A stretch of DNA of 64,000 bases. Origin: Bradyrhizobium sp. AZCC 1610. GTDB taxonomy: Bacteria > Pseudomonadota > Alphaproteobacteria > Rhizobiales > Xanthobacteraceae. Where the stretch lies: contig NZ_JAZHRR010000001.1 in NCBI RefSeq assembly GCF_036924515.1, positions 591,001 through 655,000 on the forward strand. The letters are read 5' to 3'. The first letter of the stretch is position 1, and every line of letters begins with the position of its first letter. The translations under genes were made by a program, and so were the position numbers. The notes beneath the pieces were generated by a model that made no database searches, was not told the origin of the DNA, and saw only the letters and a list, made by a program, of their open reading frames with translations. Below are positions 54,371 through 62,962 of the stretch, piece after piece.

Positions 54371-55297
54371 ATGAGCGACGCGACCACCCGCGTTGCCGAT
54401 GCCACCGGCAACTGGGTCGATACGCGCGCGCCGTCCTGGTCGCGGCCTTACTTGCGGCTTTCCCGTTTCGACCGTCCGATCGGATCGTGGCTGTTGCTGA
54501 TGCCGTGCTGGTGGTCGGCGGCGCTCGCCGCCGGCATTGCCCGCGACGTCTCGCAATTGCCGCTCGTGATCGTGCTGTTCTTCGTCGGCGCCTTTGTCAT
54601 GCGCGGGGCGGGTTGCACCTGGAACGACATCACCGATCGCGATCTCGACGCCAAGGTCGAGCGGACGCGGTCGCGGCCGCTGCCCGCCGGGCAGGTCAGC
54701 GTGACGCAGGCGTTTGCCTTCCTGGTCCTGCAGGCGCTGATCGGATTGGCAGTGCTGCTGCAGTTCAACCGTTTTGCGATCATGACCGGCATTGCCTCGC
54801 TCGTCATCGTCGCGGTCTATCCCTTCATGAAGCGCATCACCTGGTGGCCGCAGGTCGTGCTCGGGCTGGCGTTCTCATGGGGCGCACTGATGGGATTTGC
54901 CGTCACGCTCGGGCGGATCGATCTGACCGCGCTCGTGCTCTATGCCGGCTCGATCGCCTGGGTGATCGGCTACGACACGATCTACGCCCACCAGGACACC
55001 GAGGACGACGCGCTGATCGGCGTCAAGTCCACCGCACGCCTGTTCGGCGCGCGCACCCATCGGGCGCTCGCGGTGTTTTATGCGCTCGCGGTGATGCTGA
55101 TCGGCGTAGCGCTGGTGCTGGGCGGCGCACGCTGGCCGGCATGGATCGGCCTGGCCGCCTTCGCCGCGCATCTCGTCTGGCAGATCAGGCGCTTGGACAT
55201 CAGCGATCCCGCGCTGTGCATGCGGGTATTCTGGTCGAACCGCGATGCGGGACTGTTGCTGTTTGCGGGATTGCTGGTCGATGCGGTGATGCGCTGA
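54371..55297 (+). CDS. ubiA: 4-hydroxybenzoate octaprenyltransferase UbiA
   Basis: The product has 308 residues with about eight membrane helices. The two Asp-rich motifs are NDITDRDLDAKVERTRSRPL and YDTIYAHQDTEDD. It attaches the polyprenyl tail to 4-hydroxybenzoate in ubiquinone synthesis. It begins 11 bp after the preceding gene and is followed by a dispersed repeat. Confidence 0.95.
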   Translation: MSDATTRVADATGNWVDTRAPSWSRPYLRLSRFDRPIGSWLLLMPCWWSAALAAGIARDVSQLPLVIVLFFVGAFVMRGAGCTWNDITDRDLDAKVERTRSRPLPAGQVSVTQAFAFLVLQALIGLAVLLQFNRFAIMTGIASLVIVAVYPFMKRITWWPQVVLGLAFSWGALMGFAVTLGRIDLTALVLYAGSIAWVIGYDTIYAHQDTEDDALIGVKSTARLFGARTHRALAVFYALAVMLIGVALVLGGARWPAWIGLAAFAAHLVWQIRRLDISDPALCMRVFWSNRDAGLLLFAGLLVDAVMR

Positions 55298-55301
55298 ATT
55301 T

Positions 55302-55394
55302 GTAGGGTGGGCAAAGGCGCGTTACTGACGTGCCCGCCATCTTTCATCGCATGCGCTTTTTGATGGTGAGCGCGCTTTCGCTTTGCCACCCTAC
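55302..55394. repeat. Dispersed palindromic repeat, family B (variant copy)
   Basis: Arms GTAGGGTGGGCAAAGGCGCG and CTTTCGCTTTGCCACCCTAC; the centre differs from the copies at 17740 and 18510. It directly follows ubiA. Confidence 0.78.
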
Positions 55395-55412
55395 GGTTCT
55401 CGTGTCCCGGAC

Positions 55413-55441
55413 GCGGTGCAGCGTTCTTAACGCTGCACCGC
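55413..55441. repeat. Perfect 11-bp hairpin
   Basis: GCGGTGCAGCG and CGCTGCACCGC are separated by TTCTTAA. No T-run follows, so it is not a classic terminator; it is probably part of a dispersed repeat. Confidence 0.75.
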
Positions 55442-55639
55442 AGAGCCGAGACCCATGGACCCGGATCAGCAGCGCGCCACTTCGTGCTGCGCAGCATCCG
55501 GGGAACGCAATAACCCATGGCGCACTGCGAACTGATTTTGCTTTGCCCGCAAGCGCAATTGCAGGTAGCGGCCAACCCGACGTGCAAATCAGTAAAACCT
55601 GTCCAGTCCCTCGCGCAAAAATATTCTGCTTTCGTTCTC

Positions 55640-56070
55640 ACCCAAATCACCCGCATAACTCCGCCTGTCTCACCGCGGATGAGGGGCGCTCGCGATCGTC
55701 ACGAACGCGCGGTGAGATGCGATGGACGCAAGAGGCGCGCTAGACGTACGCGCCTTGAGCGTAGGGTGAAGTCGTGTGGTTCGGGCGCCGCGGTGCTGGC
55801 GTTAAGCGTGCGATAAGAAGCGCAGGCGACGGAGGCAAGAAAGCCGTTCTCCGGGAAGAGCACGAAGTAAGCCGTAAAGCCATTGCGCAGGGAAGGCCGG
55901 AGTGTTCCCGCTGCCCTGTATGCTCGTGTGCATCTTGTTACGCGCAAATCGCACGCGGGACCGCGGGTGCAGCAAGCACCCGGTCTTCCCTGCGCCCTCT
56001 GATAAAGAGGGCGGGAAGTTATCAGCAAACCTCGGGCGAATTGCGCCGCGAGATCGCGAAGTCGTATCCG
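55640..56070. repeat. Probable long interspersed repeat (multi-copy intergenic block)
   Basis: From memory, the stretch with CTGTCTCACCGCGGATGAGG, CGCGGTGAGATGCGATGGACG and GAAAGCCGTTCTCCGGGAAG is found many times in Bradyrhizobium genomes and gives spurious small frames. In the window there is only one copy, so this rests on recall. No real gene was seen in it. Confidence 0.5.
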
Positions 56071-56152
56071 CGTAGGATGGGTGGAGCGAAGCGATACCCA
56101 TCGCCATCCGCACCGGCATTGATGGGTATCGCTTCGCTCCACCCATCCTACG
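56071..56152. repeat. Dispersed palindromic repeat, family D
   Basis: Near-perfect long arms CGTAGGATGGGTGGAGCGAA and TTCGCTCCACCCATCCTACG with GCGATACCCATC inside. It can form a stem of about 31 bp. It lies just beyond the stop of the DUF6101 gene. Confidence 0.87.
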
Positions 56153-56172
56153 AGAGCAATGACGGGTCTGGC

Positions 56173-56700
56173 CTAATCCCGCGCGATGATCTCGCGCTCG
56201 TCGCTATGAATGGTCTCGGTATTGGTCAGGTTACCACCCCGGCGGCGCACCAGGAATTTCGGACGGCGGCTCCGGACCGCGTTGTGCCGGCGGCGGCGGG
56301 CGGCCGGTTCGCGGTGGTCGTCTTCGGTCAGCAGCGGCAGCGCGAGGATGTCGCTCCACATCTGCCAGGCGGAGGCGATCTCTTCGTGGTCGGAGCTCAC
56401 GCACAGCGGAATGTTCAGCGAGGGATCGCGATGCGCCAGCACCAGCATCTGCGCGTCGTCGTCGAGACCACGCAGTGCGACGCCGAGAAAGTCGCTGACG
56501 CGAACGTTGATCGCCATCCGCATGCCCTTGATGGCACGGTGCAGCACGACGCGTTCGCGATGGAGTTCTATCCTCCGCACGCCGCCGTCTGCGCGGGTGT
56601 CGTGCGCATGGAAGCTGAGCGGCAGAGAAAGAGGGTCGAGCCGCAGTGCGCGGCTCGACCCGGCGGGATTGATCCCGCTTGTTGCTGTTTGACGCCTCAC
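56173..56700 (-). CDS. DUF6101 family protein
   Basis: The product has 175 residues. RLDPLSLPLSFHAHDTRADGG, RRIELHRERVVLHRAIKGMRMAINV and FLGVALRGLDDD form the family core; the C-terminus is basic with RRRRHNAVRSRRPKFLVRRR. Start is GTG 56700 with a GGGGAG site. It is restricted to Bradyrhizobium and relatives; function unknown. Confidence 0.88.
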   Translation of the reverse strand: MRRQTATSGINPAGSSRALRLDPLSLPLSFHAHDTRADGGVRRIELHRERVVLHRAIKGMRMAINVRVSDFLGVALRGLDDDAQMLVLAHRDPSLNIPLCVSSDHEEIASAWQMWSDILALPLLTEDDHREPAARRRRHNAVRSRRPKFLVRRRGGNLTNTETIHSDEREIIARD

Positions 56701-56820
56701 GGCTCTTATCTCCCCGCCGGGATTATGTTCCCGGTCGATACGCGAGACCTTAGCCGAGCGATTTCCGTTTCGTCTTAAAAAGCCTGGTTAAGGAGACGTC
56801 ACCCGCCCTGGATCTCCCCG

Positions 56821-56891
56821 CATGATTGACAAGACCTTGGCACGCATGATTGACGAGACCTTGCGCAAATGCCGAAATTGTTTGGCATTTG
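56821..56891. repeat. Tandem 24-bp duplication followed by an 8-bp inverted repeat upstream of pmbA
   Basis: CATGATTGACaAGACCTTG and CATGATTGACgAGACCTTG are repeated 24 bp apart (56821, 56845), followed by CAAATGCC (56866-56873) and GGCATTTG (56884-56891) with a 10-bp spacer. They could form a control site for pmbA. Confidence 0.7.
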
Positions 56892-56968
56892 GTGTCGCAA
56901 AATGCTTGAAATCCCTGTGAATCAGGCACATCTGAGAGCCTTGCGGATTTGCGTTCCCGCCCTCTTAA

Positions 56969-58393
56969 ATGTCAGGGATTTCGTTTGTGAACTCTTCACC
57001 ATCCAGCACGTCACAGCTTTCCCAGAAGGCCTCCGACGCGACCTCCGACCTGTTCGACCAATCGGCGCTCTCGACGCTGGCGCAGCGACTGGTCGAGGCC
57101 GCCAAGCGCGCCGGCGCGGATGCTGCCGACGCTGTCGCGGTGCGCGGCGTTTCGCAAGGGGTCGAGGTCCGCGACGGCCGGGTCGAGGAATCCGAGCGCT
57201 CCGAAGGCGACGACGTCGGATTGCGTGTATTGGTCGGACAACGCCAGGCCGTGGTTTCGACCAACGATATTTCCGGCGATGGCGTCGCCAAACTCGCCGA
57301 GCGCGCGGTTGCGATGGCCCGCGTCGCGCCCGATGACAAATATGTCGGCCTCGCCGATCCCTCGCTGCTGGCGCGCGAGTTCGCCGATCTCGATCTGCTC
57401 GACCGCAATGTTCCGACCACAAGCGAACTGGAGCGCCGCGCCTGCGAAGCGGAAGCCGCAGCTCTAGCGGTCAAGGGCGTGACCAAGTCGAGCGGCGCGT
57501 CCGCGTCGAGCGGCATCGGCGGCATGGTGCTGGTGACCTCGACCGGCTTCCACGGCTCATATCTGCGCTCCAGCCAAGGCATCTCGGTGACCGCGATCTC
57601 GGGCGAAGGCACCAGCATGGAGCGCGATTACGATTTCACTTCGGCCCCGCATGCGTCCGACCTCGATTCGCCCGAAAGCGTCGGCCGCAGGGCAGGGGAG
57701 CGTACCGTGGCGCGGTCCAATCCGCGCAAGGTCGAAACCTGCAAGGTGCCGGTCGTGTACGATCCCCGGGTGTCGGCTTCGCTGGTTGGCCATCTCGTCG
57801 GCGCCATCAACGGCGCCTCGATCGCGCGCAAGACGAGCTTTTTGAAAGACCGGATGGGCGAGCAACTGTTCGCGAAGAATATCCGCATCATCGACGATCC
57901 CTTGCGGGTGCGCGGCCTGCGGTCGCAGACCTTCGACGCCGAGGGCGTAAGCGTGAAGAAGATCGCGCTGATCGACGAGGGGGTGTTGACCACGTGGCTG
58001 CTCGATTGCGCAACCGCGCGCGAACTCGGGCTGGTTACGACCGGGCATGCCCATCGTGGCGTCTCGTCCTCGCCGTCGCCGGGATCGTATAATCTGCATC
58101 TCGAGCCCGGCGAGATGACGCCGAAGCAACTGATCTCCGACATCAAGCAGGGGTTTTACGTTACCGACCTGATCGGCTCCGGTGTCAACGGCGTGACCGG
58201 CGATTACAGCCGCGGCGCCTCCGGCTTCTGGATCGAGAACGGCGAGATCACTTACCCCGTCAGCGAGGTGACGATCGCGGGCCATCTGCTGGCGATGTTC
58301 AAATCGCTGGTTCCGGCCAACGACCTGGAATTCCGCTACGGCGTCAACGCGCCGACGCTGCGCATCGAGGGCCTGACGCTTGGCGGACGCTGA
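56969..58393 (+). CDS. pmbA: TldE/PmbA family metallopeptidase
   Basis: The product has 474 residues with the two-domain TldD/PmbA fold: EVRDGRVEESERSEGDDVGLRVLVG at the start, and the late GLVTTGHAHRGVSSSPSPGSYNLHLEPGE and GFYVTDLIGSGVNGVTGDYSRGASGFWIENGEI. PmbA/TldE and TldD form a protease that matures microcins and CcdA-type antitoxins. ATG 56969 lacks a ribosome site; GTG 56987 with AGGGA upstream may be the real start. The next gene overlaps its end by 14 bp. Confidence 0.93.
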   Translation: MSGISFVNSSPSSTSQLSQKASDATSDLFDQSALSTLAQRLVEAAKRAGADAADAVAVRGVSQGVEVRDGRVEESERSEGDDVGLRVLVGQRQAVVSTNDISGDGVAKLAERAVAMARVAPDDKYVGLADPSLLAREFADLDLLDRNVPTTSELERRACEAEAAALAVKGVTKSSGASASSGIGGMVLVTSTGFHGSYLRSSQGISVTAISGEGTSMERDYDFTSAPHASDLDSPESVGRRAGERTVARSNPRKVETCKVPVVYDPRVSASLVGHLVGAINGASIARKTSFLKDRMGEQLFAKNIRIIDDPLRVRGLRSQTFDAEGVSVKKIALIDEGVLTTWLLDCATARELGLVTTGHAHRGVSSSPSPGSYNLHLEPGEMTPKQLISDIKQGFYVTDLIGSGVNGVTGDYSRGASGFWIENGEITYPVSEVTIAGHLLAMFKSLVPANDLEFRYGVNAPTLRIEGLTLGGR

Positions 58394-59189
58394 TATCGCC
58401 GACAGGATCTGGGCGCGCGACGCCGCGCTGTTGCGGGACACCGTGCGCGAAGCCGGCGCGCTGGCCTTGTCGCTGTTTCGCACCGAGCTGAAGAACTGGA
58501 CCAAGGGCGCCTCGTCGCCGGTCTCCGAGGCCGACATCGCCGTCAACGACCTTGTCGAGCGGCGGCTGCGCGCGGCGACGCCGGATTATGGCTGGCTGTC
58601 GGAAGAGAGCGTCGACGATGATTCCCGTCTCGGCAAGGAACTGGTCTGGATCGTCGACCCGATCGACGGCACCCGCGGCTATCTCGCCGGCCGTGAAGAC
58701 TGGTGCGTGAGCGTGGCGCTAGTTGCGGGCGCTACGCCGGTGCTGGCGGCGGTGTTCGCTCCCGCCAGCGACGAATTCTTCGTCGCGATCCGTGGCGAGG
58801 GCACCACGCGCAACGAAAGGCCGGTGCGTGCGGCTGCTGGCACGGAACTCGATTTTTCCCGCATGGCTGGACCAAAACCGCTGGTGCAGCGGCTGAGTTC
58901 GTCACCGGATGAGATTACGCTGCATCCGCGGATCGGATCGCTGGCGCTTCGGCTGTGCCGGGTCGCTGACGGCAGCCTCGATGCCGCTTTTGCAGGCGGT
59001 CAGAGCCGCGACTGGGATCTTGCCGCAGCGAATTTGATCGTGCAGGAAGCGAATGGTAGAATGACCGCACTCTCGGGGGATGCGATTGAGTATAATCGCC
59101 GGGAGGTGGTGCACGGGGTGCTGGTGGCGGCGGGACAGGATCGACATGCGCGGATTGTCGAGCATTTCCGAAATCGTCCGCTGCCCTGA
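58380..59189 (+). CDS. Inositol monophosphatase family protein (CysQ/SuhB-like)
   Basis: The product has 269 residues. Metal-site motifs are LSEESVDD (Glu75/Glu76), the catalytic VDPIDGTRGY (93-102) and the C-terminal RDWDLAAANLI. Members dephosphorylate inositol phosphate, 3'-phosphoadenosine 5'-phosphate or similar compounds; which one cannot be decided. Start is TTG 58380, overlapping the pmbA stop by 14 bp with GAGGG upstream; no ATG is available near. Translational coupling is likely. Confidence 0.92.
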   Translation: MADADIADRIWARDAALLRDTVREAGALALSLFRTELKNWTKGASSPVSEADIAVNDLVERRLRAATPDYGWLSEESVDDDSRLGKELVWIVDPIDGTRGYLAGREDWCVSVALVAGATPVLAAVFAPASDEFFVAIRGEGTTRNERPVRAAAGTELDFSRMAGPKPLVQRLSSSPDEITLHPRIGSLALRLCRVADGSLDAAFAGGQSRDWDLAAANLIVQEANGRMTALSGDAIEYNRREVVHGVLVAAGQDRHARIVEHFRNRPLP

Positions 59190-59282
59190 ATCGGTCTAAA
59201 TCCGTGCCACAAATCATCCCGTCTACGCCGCGATATACGTTGTCGCTGTTGCTTGCCGGGCACCTCGTTAGGAAAGACCATC

Positions 59283-59531
59283 ATGCCAGATAGTGCCCCG
59301 CAGCAATTGCTTCACCTCGTCATCGGCGGCGAGTTGACCGATCTCGAACACATCACGTTCAAGGACCTCGACCAGGTCGACATCGTCGGCGTGTATCCCA
59401 ATTACGCATCCGCACACGCGGCCTGGAAGGCGAAGGCGCAGCAGACCGTTGACAATGCCCACATGCGCTACTTCGTGGTTCACCTCCACCGGCTGCTCGA
59501 TCCAGGTCAAGACACGAAGTCCTCCAGTTGA
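59283..59531 (+). CDS. DUF4170 domain protein
   Basis: The product has 82 residues: LHLVIGGELTDLEHITFKDLDQVDIVGVYPNY, then AHMRYFVVHLHRLLDP. It is a small cytosolic protein usually found next to lipid A genes in alphaproteobacteria, as here. AGGAAA lies before ATG 59283. Its TGA overlaps the TTG start of the next gene by 4 bp. Function unknown. Confidence 0.88.
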   Translation: MPDSAPQQLLHLVIGGELTDLEHITFKDLDQVDIVGVYPNYASAHAAWKAKAQQTVDNAHMRYFVVHLHRLLDPGQDTKSSS

Positions 59532-60241
59532 AACGATTCCTTCGCGATTTGCTGCGCAGCAGCTGGGTTCAGCGCGCGCTGGGTGTGCTTGCGGCCGAAT
59601 ATCTGCGGCTGGTCTGGCTGACCAACCGCTTCAGCTATGATCCGGCCAACGTTTACGACATCGTCGAGCCGGAGATGCCGGCGATCTTCGCATTCTGGCA
59701 CGGCCAGCATTTCATGACGCCGTTCATCAAGACCAGGGAGAGCCATCGCGCCAAGGTGCTGATCTCGCGGCATCGCGACGGCGAGTTCAACGCCATCGCC
59801 GCCGAGCGGCTCGGCATCGGCACGATCAGAGGCTCCGGCGATCACGGCGGCGCCTTTCACCGCAAGGGCGGCGTCGGCGCCTTCAGGGAAATGCTGCAGG
59901 CGCTGGAAGATAAGTGGAACGTCGCTACCACCGCCGACGTGCCGAAGCGCGCGCGAGTCGTGGGGCTTGGAATCATCATGCTGGCGCGGGAGTCGGGCCG
60001 GCCGATCATGCCGTTTGCGATGGTGACCTCCAGGTTCATCCGGTTGAAGAACTGGGACTCTACCACCATCAATTTGCCATTCGGGCGCGGTGCCGTGGTA
60101 GGCATTGAACATGTATACGTGCCGCCGGACGCCGATGCCGAGACTATGGAAAAGTTGCGTATTCAGGTAGAATCTTATCTGAACGAAGCGACCCGTCGTG
60201 CCTATGCCGCCGTCGGGCGTCCGGAGGCCGCTCTTGGCTAG
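59528..60241 (+). CDS. Lysophospholipid acyltransferase family protein (DUF374)
   Basis: The product has 237 residues. IFAFWHGQHFMTPF holds the acyltransferase His (with a WHGQ core), and ISRHRDGEFNAIAAERLGIGTIRGSGDHGG matches DUF374. Such LPLAT-type proteins acylate lipid A or Kdo-lipid precursors at the inner membrane. TTG 59528 is the start, coupled to the DUF4170 stop; the 3' end runs 8 bp into waaA. The location with waaA and lpxK supports a lipid A role. Confidence 0.9.
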   Translation: MKRFLRDLLRSSWVQRALGVLAAEYLRLVWLTNRFSYDPANVYDIVEPEMPAIFAFWHGQHFMTPFIKTRESHRAKVLISRHRDGEFNAIAAERLGIGTIRGSGDHGGAFHRKGGVGAFREMLQALEDKWNVATTADVPKRARVVGLGIIMLARESGRPIMPFAMVTSRFIRLKNWDSTTINLPFGRGAVVGIEHVYVPPDADAETMEKLRIQVESYLNEATRRAYAAVGRPEAALG

Positions 60242-61538
60242 TTCGCTGCCGATGACGTTGCGCGTCTACCGGAAACTGTCGTCCGTGATCGTGCCGCTGT
60301 CGCCTGCGTTGATCAGCCGGCGGTTAAAGCTCGGCAAGGAAGACCCGGCGCGGGTCGGCGAGCGCCGCGGTCTGAGCGCCGATATCCGGCCCACCGGGCC
60401 GCTGGTGTGGATTCACGGCGCCAGCGTCGGCGAGGTGCTGGCGGCGGCGGCGCTGATCGAGCGGCTGCGGGCGCTCGACCTGCGTGTCCTCGTGACCTCC
60501 GGCACGGTGACCTCGGCTGCGATCGTCGCCAAGCGGTTCCCCGCTGACGTCATCCATCAATATGTGCCCTACGACTCGCCACGCTACGTCACGCGGTTTC
60601 TCGATCACTGGCGGCCCTCGCTGGCGCTGTTCATCGAATCGGACCTGTGGCCGAACCTGATCCTGTCGAGCGCCGCGCGGCGGCTGCCGATGGTGCTGAT
60701 CAACGGCCGGATGTCGCAGCGCTCGTTTCCGCGCTGGCGCCGGGTCGCAGGGACGATCTCGGCACTGCTCGGCAAGTTTGACATCTGCCTGGCGCAATCG
60801 CAGACCGATGCGGATCGTTTTACCGCGCTGGGCAGCCGCAACGTCATCGTCACGGGAAATCTCAAGCTCGACGTTCCTGCGCCGCCAGCCGACGGCAACA
60901 AACTGGATATGTTGATGTCGATGACGCGCGGCCGCCCGGTGGTGGTCGCAGCCTCCACGCATCCCGGCGAAGAGGAAATCCTCACGGAAACCCACCGGAC
61001 GCTCGCCCGCTATTTTCCAAAGCTGTTGACCGTGATTGTGCCGCGGCATCCCGATCGCGGCGAGGCCATCGCGCGCATGATCGCAGCTTCCGGCCTCAAT
61101 CCGACCCTGCGCTCGCATGAGGACTTACCCACCGCTACGACCGACATCTATGTCGCCGACACCATGGGCGAACTGGGGTTGTTCTACCGGCTGGCGCCGA
61201 TCGTGTTCATGGGCGGATCGCTGGTCGAGCATGGCGGGCAGAATCCGATCGAGGCGATCAAGCTCGGTGCCTCGATTGTCCACGGCCCCCACGTGTTCAA
61301 TTTCACCGATGTGTATGAGGCGCTCGATTCCGCCGGCGGCGCGCGGCGGGCTGATACGCAGGAAGCGCTGGTCAAGCAGCTCGGGCAGATGCTCGCCGAT
61401 CCCAAGGCGCGCGAAGCCGTGCTGGCTGCGTCCGAGCGCGTGGTCGGGCAGCTCGGCGGCGCGCTGGAGCGCACGCTCTTCGCGCTCGAGCCGTATTTGC
61501 TGCAACTGCGGATCGAGATGGGAGCGGCCAATGCGTGA
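60234..61538 (+). CDS. waaA: 3-deoxy-D-manno-octulosonic acid (Kdo) transferase WaaA (KdtA)
   Basis: The product has 434 residues. WIHGASVGEVLAAAALIERLRA has the catalytic Glu region, FIESDLWPNLI and SRNVIVTGNLKLDV follow, and the donor site is near PVVVAASTHPGEEEIL and GGSLVEHGGQNPIEAIKLGA. It adds Kdo to lipid IVA. TTG 60234 overlaps the preceding stop and has a GGAGG site; ATG 60252 is a shorter alternative. lpxK overlaps its end by 8 bp. Confidence 0.96.
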   Translation: MASSLPMTLRVYRKLSSVIVPLSPALISRRLKLGKEDPARVGERRGLSADIRPTGPLVWIHGASVGEVLAAAALIERLRALDLRVLVTSGTVTSAAIVAKRFPADVIHQYVPYDSPRYVTRFLDHWRPSLALFIESDLWPNLILSSAARRLPMVLINGRMSQRSFPRWRRVAGTISALLGKFDICLAQSQTDADRFTALGSRNVIVTGNLKLDVPAPPADGNKLDMLMSMTRGRPVVVAASTHPGEEEILTETHRTLARYFPKLLTVIVPRHPDRGEAIARMIAASGLNPTLRSHEDLPTATTDIYVADTMGELGLFYRLAPIVFMGGSLVEHGGQNPIEAIKLGASIVHGPHVFNFTDVYEALDSAGGARRADTQEALVKQLGQMLADPKAREAVLAASERVVGQLGGALERTLFALEPYLLQLRIEMGAANA

Positions 61539-62550
61539 GCCGGGCTTCTGGCACGGCCCGTCTTCGCTCAACTCGCATCTATTGAAACCGCTCGCCGCAC
61601 TCTATGGCGCCGTTGCCGCAAAGCGCCTGCAGCGCAAGGGACTGAACGCCGGCATTCCGGTGCTCTGCGTCGGCAACTATAACGTCGGTGGCGCCGGCAA
61701 GACGCCGACCGTGCTGGCGCTGGCGAAGCTGCTGCGCGAGCTCGGCGAGACGCCGGTCGTGCTCAGCCGCGGCTATGGCGGCGAATTGCGCGGCCCGGTC
61801 AGGGTCGATCCTGTCAGGCACGCGGCTTCCGATGTCGGCGACGAGCCGTTGATGCTGGCAGGCCATTTGCCGGTCGTGGTGTCGCGCAAGCGCGCGGACG
61901 GCGTGCCGCTGGCGCTGTCGCGGGGCGCCACCGTGATCCTGATGGACGACGGCTTCCAGAGCCCGGCGATTGTCAAGGACGCTTCCCTGATCGTGATCGA
62001 TAGCGAGCGCGGAATAGGCAACGGGCAGGTATTTCCCGCCGGCCCCCTGCGTGCGCCGTTGCGGCCGCAACTGGCGCGCACCGACGCGCTGATCGTCGTC
62101 GGCAACGGCAGTGCTGCCGAGCAGGTCGCGGCCGAGATCGTGGCGCAGGGCAAGCCGGTGTTATCAGCGCATCTGAAGCCGGATGAGGCGCAGGTCGCAC
62201 AGCTTCGGGGCAAGCGCGTGCTGGCGTTTGCCGGCATCGGCGATCCCACCCGATTCTTCAACACGCTGCGCGCCAGCGGCATCGAAGTGGCCGGGCAGCG
62301 CGCCTTCGCCGATCATCATGCTTATTCGCAGGCCGAGATCGAAAGCCTGATCGCCGAGGCGAGAGGCGAGGCGCTGACGCTGGTGACGACGGAAAAGGAT
62401 CTGGCGCGGCTGTGGTATGGCGGGACCTTGCCGGAATGGGCAAAGCAGATCGTACCGTTCGGCGTGGCGCTCGAATTCGATGACAAGGGATTGCTGCGGA
62501 AGTTCATATCGGCGCGCCTGTTCAAGGCGCGCGAGAGGCCGGCTGACTAG
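61531..62550 (+). CDS. lpxK: Tetraacyldisaccharide 4'-kinase LpxK
   Basis: The product has 339 residues. The P-loop is NVGGAGKTPT (51-60), followed by SRGYGGELRGPVRVD, DVGDEPLMLA, VILMDDGFQSP and a C-terminal FADHHAYSQAEI. It phosphorylates the 4' position of the lipid A disaccharide at the inner membrane. ATG 61531 overlaps waaA with GGAGC upstream, completing the DUF4170-DUF374-waaA-lpxK operon. Confidence 0.97.
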   Translation: MREPGFWHGPSSLNSHLLKPLAALYGAVAAKRLQRKGLNAGIPVLCVGNYNVGGAGKTPTVLALAKLLRELGETPVVLSRGYGGELRGPVRVDPVRHAASDVGDEPLMLAGHLPVVVSRKRADGVPLALSRGATVILMDDGFQSPAIVKDASLIVIDSERGIGNGQVFPAGPLRAPLRPQLARTDALIVVGNGSAAEQVAAEIVAQGKPVLSAHLKPDEAQVAQLRGKRVLAFAGIGDPTRFFNTLRASGIEVAGQRAFADHHAYSQAEIESLIAEARGEALTLVTTEKDLARLWYGGTLPEWAKQIVPFGVALEFDDKGLLRKFISARLFKARERPAD

Positions 62551-62780
62551 CCCTGCGTCTTCAGCGCGCCGGGAAAGTGCCGCTGCAGCACGGCGGTCGG
62601 AACCGAATAGGCCTCCTGCAGGTCGACGCTCCAGTACTTCAATTCGTCGAGCGGGATCCGCACGTCGGTGATGGCGCAGCGCACATAGGTACCGGGCGAG
62701 ATCACGCGGAAATCGCCGTCCAGATATTGCACCTGCGCTTCGCCATGGCCCGAGGGTCCGAATTTATTGAGCACCGTCAA
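62547..62780 (-). CDS. DUF2093 domain protein
   Basis: The product has 77 residues: AQVQYLDGDFRVISPGTYVRCAITDVRIPLDELKYWSVDLQEAY is the family core. Start is TTG 62780 with GGAG 7 bp upstream. It converges on lpxK, sharing the CTAG stop bases. Frequently found beside lpxK in Rhizobiales; function unknown. Confidence 0.9.
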   Translation of the reverse strand: MTVLNKFGPSGHGEAQVQYLDGDFRVISPGTYVRCAITDVRIPLDELKYWSVDLQEAYSVPTAVLQRHFPGALKTQG

Positions 62781-62962
62781 ACTCTCCGATGGACCGGCCC
62801 GCGCGGGCTGGCCTTAAGTGTATTTTCCAAGATTTCATCTATCATAAATAGGTCGTACTGTCCGCCCCGGAAACTGACCTACTTGTGATGATTTTGTGCC
62901 GACCTGCATGATAGCGTGAATTTCACTGTGCCCGCAGCGTCATACCGATCCGACCGAGACCG

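Noticed and set aside
55774..56778. Frames of 114-334 codons across the repeat-rich spacer after ubiA
   Set aside because: They cross palindromes and read into DUF6101 antisense; the translation looks like the widespread spurious repeat-derived ORF.
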